Origin: Muricomes intestini
GTDB lineage: Bacteria > Bacillota > Clostridia > Lachnospirales > Lachnospiraceae
Direction of reading: 5' to 3'
Length of the DNA: 64,000 bases
NCBI RefSeq assembly: GCF_004346165.1
Contig: NZ_SLZZ01000001.1
Coordinates: 186,001 to 250,000 of the forward strand
Shown here: one piece after another, positions 63,015 to 64,000 of the stretch
How the letters are laid out: each line of letters opens with the position of its first letter
How positions within the stretch are numbered: position 1 is the stretch's first letter
Translations under genes and position numbers: made by a program
Notes under the pieces: model-generated
The model's database searches: none
What the model saw: only the letters and a program-made list of their open reading frames with translations
What the model was told of the DNA's origin: nothing

Positions 63015-64000
63015 ATGAGCAGAGTTTACAATTTTTCAGCAGGTCCGGCAGTATTACCCGAGGAAGTATTGAAGTCAGCAGCGGAAGAAATGCTGGATTA
63101 TAATGGTACAGGAATGTCGGTTATGGAAATGAGCCATCGCAGCAAGGCGTTTGAGGAAATTATCGAAACAGCAGAAGCAGATTTGCGGGAACTCATGAAT
63201 ATTCCTGACAATTATAAAGTCCTTTTCTTACAGGGGGGAGCTTCCCAGCAATTTGCAATGATACCTATGAACCTGATGAAAAATAAAGTGGCAGATTATA
63301 TTATAACAGGTCAGTGGGCAAAAAAGGCTGCCGGTGAAGCGGCAAAATACGGGAAAGTTAATAAAATAGCCTCTTCCGAGAATAAAACATTTTCCTATAT
63401 CCCGGACTGTTCGGATATTCCTATATCAGAGGATGCAGATTATGTGTATATCTGCGAAAATAACACTATTTACGGCACTAAATTTAAAGAGCTTCCAAAT
63501 ACAAAAAGCAAGACTCTTGTGGCGGATGTGTCCTCCTGCTTTCTGTCTGAACCAGTGGATGTGAGCAAATACGGGCTGATCTATGGCGGTGTACAGAAGA
63601 ATATCGGACCTGCAGGGGTGGTTATTGTTATTATCCGGGAAGACCTGATCACAGAAGATGTTCTGCCGGGCACTCCATCCATGCTTACATATAAGATACA
63701 TGCAGATGCAAAATCTCTTTATAACACGCCCCCTGCCTATGGAATTTATATTTGCGGCAAGGTGTTTAAATGGCTGAAGGAAATGGGGGGGTTGGAAGTC
63801 ATGAAAGCCCGCAATGAAAAAAAAGCAAAGCTTCTATACGATTTTCTGGATCAGAGTAAGTTATTTAAAGGAACCGTGGAGGTGAAAGACCGCTCCCTTA
63901 TGAATGTTCCTTTTGTCACTGGAAATGCTGACCTGGATGCAAAATTTGTAAAAGAATCAAAGGAAGCAGGGCTTGAGAATCTAAAAGGGCACAGAAGTGT
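63015..64000 (+). CDS. serC: Phosphoserine aminotransferase SerC (3' end outside window)
   Basis: SerC converts 3-phosphohydroxypyruvate to phosphoserine with pyridoxal phosphate. The frame from ATG 63015 (behind CAGGAGG) is open to the window end, about 328 codons of an expected 360. The start MSRVYNFSAGPAVLPEEVLK and LFLQGGASQQFAMIPMNLM (about residues 72-90) are typical, and the cofactor Lys lies in YGGVQKNIGPAGVVIV. It follows ilvB by 45 nt with no terminator, so it is probably in the same transcript. Confidence 0.95.
   Translation, partial: MSRVYNFSAGPAVLPEEVLKSAAEEMLDYNGTGMSVMEMSHRSKAFEEIIETAEADLRELMNIPDNYKVLFLQGGASQQFAMIPMNLMKNKVADYIITGQWAKKAAGEAAKYGKVNKIASSENKTFSYIPDCSDIPISEDADYVYICENNTIYGTKFKELPNTKSKTLVADVSSCFLSEPVDVSKYGLIYGGVQKNIGPAGVVIVIIREDLITEDVLPGTPSMLTYKIHADAKSLYNTPPAYGIYICGKVFKWLKEMGGLEVMKARNEKKAKLLYDFLDQSKLFKGTVEVKDRSLMNVPFVTGNADLDAKFVKESKEAGLENLKGHRS

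Noticed and set aside
63426-63701. Minus-strand frame at the window end
   Set aside because: It is antisense to serC, which is open on the plus strand to the end of the window and has clear family motifs.

Overview
The window is about 64 kb of Gram-positive chromosome with moderate GC. It looks like a motile member of the Lachnospiraceae (Clostridia). The clues are strong AGGAGG-type ribosome binding sites with some GTG and TTG starts, flagellar genes typical of Firmicutes (FliY with a CheC domain, CheC, CheD, CheV, FliW, CsrA, a DUF6470-type protein), a fused PotC-PotD polyamine transporter and a dgt-dnaG-rpoD cluster. The assignment rests on gene content and order only; no search was possible. 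No tRNA, rRNA, CRISPR array or insertion sequence was seen.

Positions 1-21.8 kb hold a nearly gapless plus-strand flagellar/chemotaxis operon: fliI, fliJ, fliK, flgD, flgE, flbD, motA, motB, fliM, cheY, flgC, fliY, fliO, fliP, fliQ, fliR, flhB, flhA, fliA (sigma-28), two rod/hook genes (flgF/flgG type), cheC, cheD (interrupted by an in-frame UAA), cheV, an EAL-like/HDOD gene, a ParA ATPase and a ComFB-domain protein. fliL, flhF and flhG are missing from their usual places. A sigma-28 promoter then starts fliD-fliS-fliT-like, which ends at a bidirectional terminator.

From 25.1 to 27.9 kb lie a minus-strand C39-like exported protein with a possible sigma-28 promoter, an FtsE-like ATPase without FtsX, and an overlapping nucleotidyltransferase-like protein. 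Both of the last two lack key catalytic residues. A second sigma-28 operon (flgM, flgN, flgK, flgL, DUF6470, fliW, csrA) runs to 32.7 kb. It is followed by a desulfoferrodoxin gene with its own promoter, then cheR and two methyl-accepting chemotaxis proteins. Secretion and assembly, switch, stator, late-gene control (sigma-28/FlgM, FliW/CsrA) and part of the adaptation machinery are therefore together. Flagellin, cheA, cheB and cheW are not in the window.

The rest is mostly housekeeping. A large secreted beta-helix protein overlaps a two-domain polyphosphate kinase 2. Next come dgt, a repeat block, and dnaG-rpoD-trmK-nif3-like, then a nucleoside kinase. On the minus strand is aroC-potA-potB-potCD. 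The plus strand continues with an L,D-transpeptidase and tgt, then yajC, and finally a leuB-ilvD-ilvB-serC biosynthetic run that is cut by the window end inside serC.

The best candidates for something undescribed are the degenerate FtsE-like/nucleotidyltransferase-like pair embedded in the motility locus, and the EAL-HDOD/ParA/ComFB trio standing where FlhF/FlhG would be expected.
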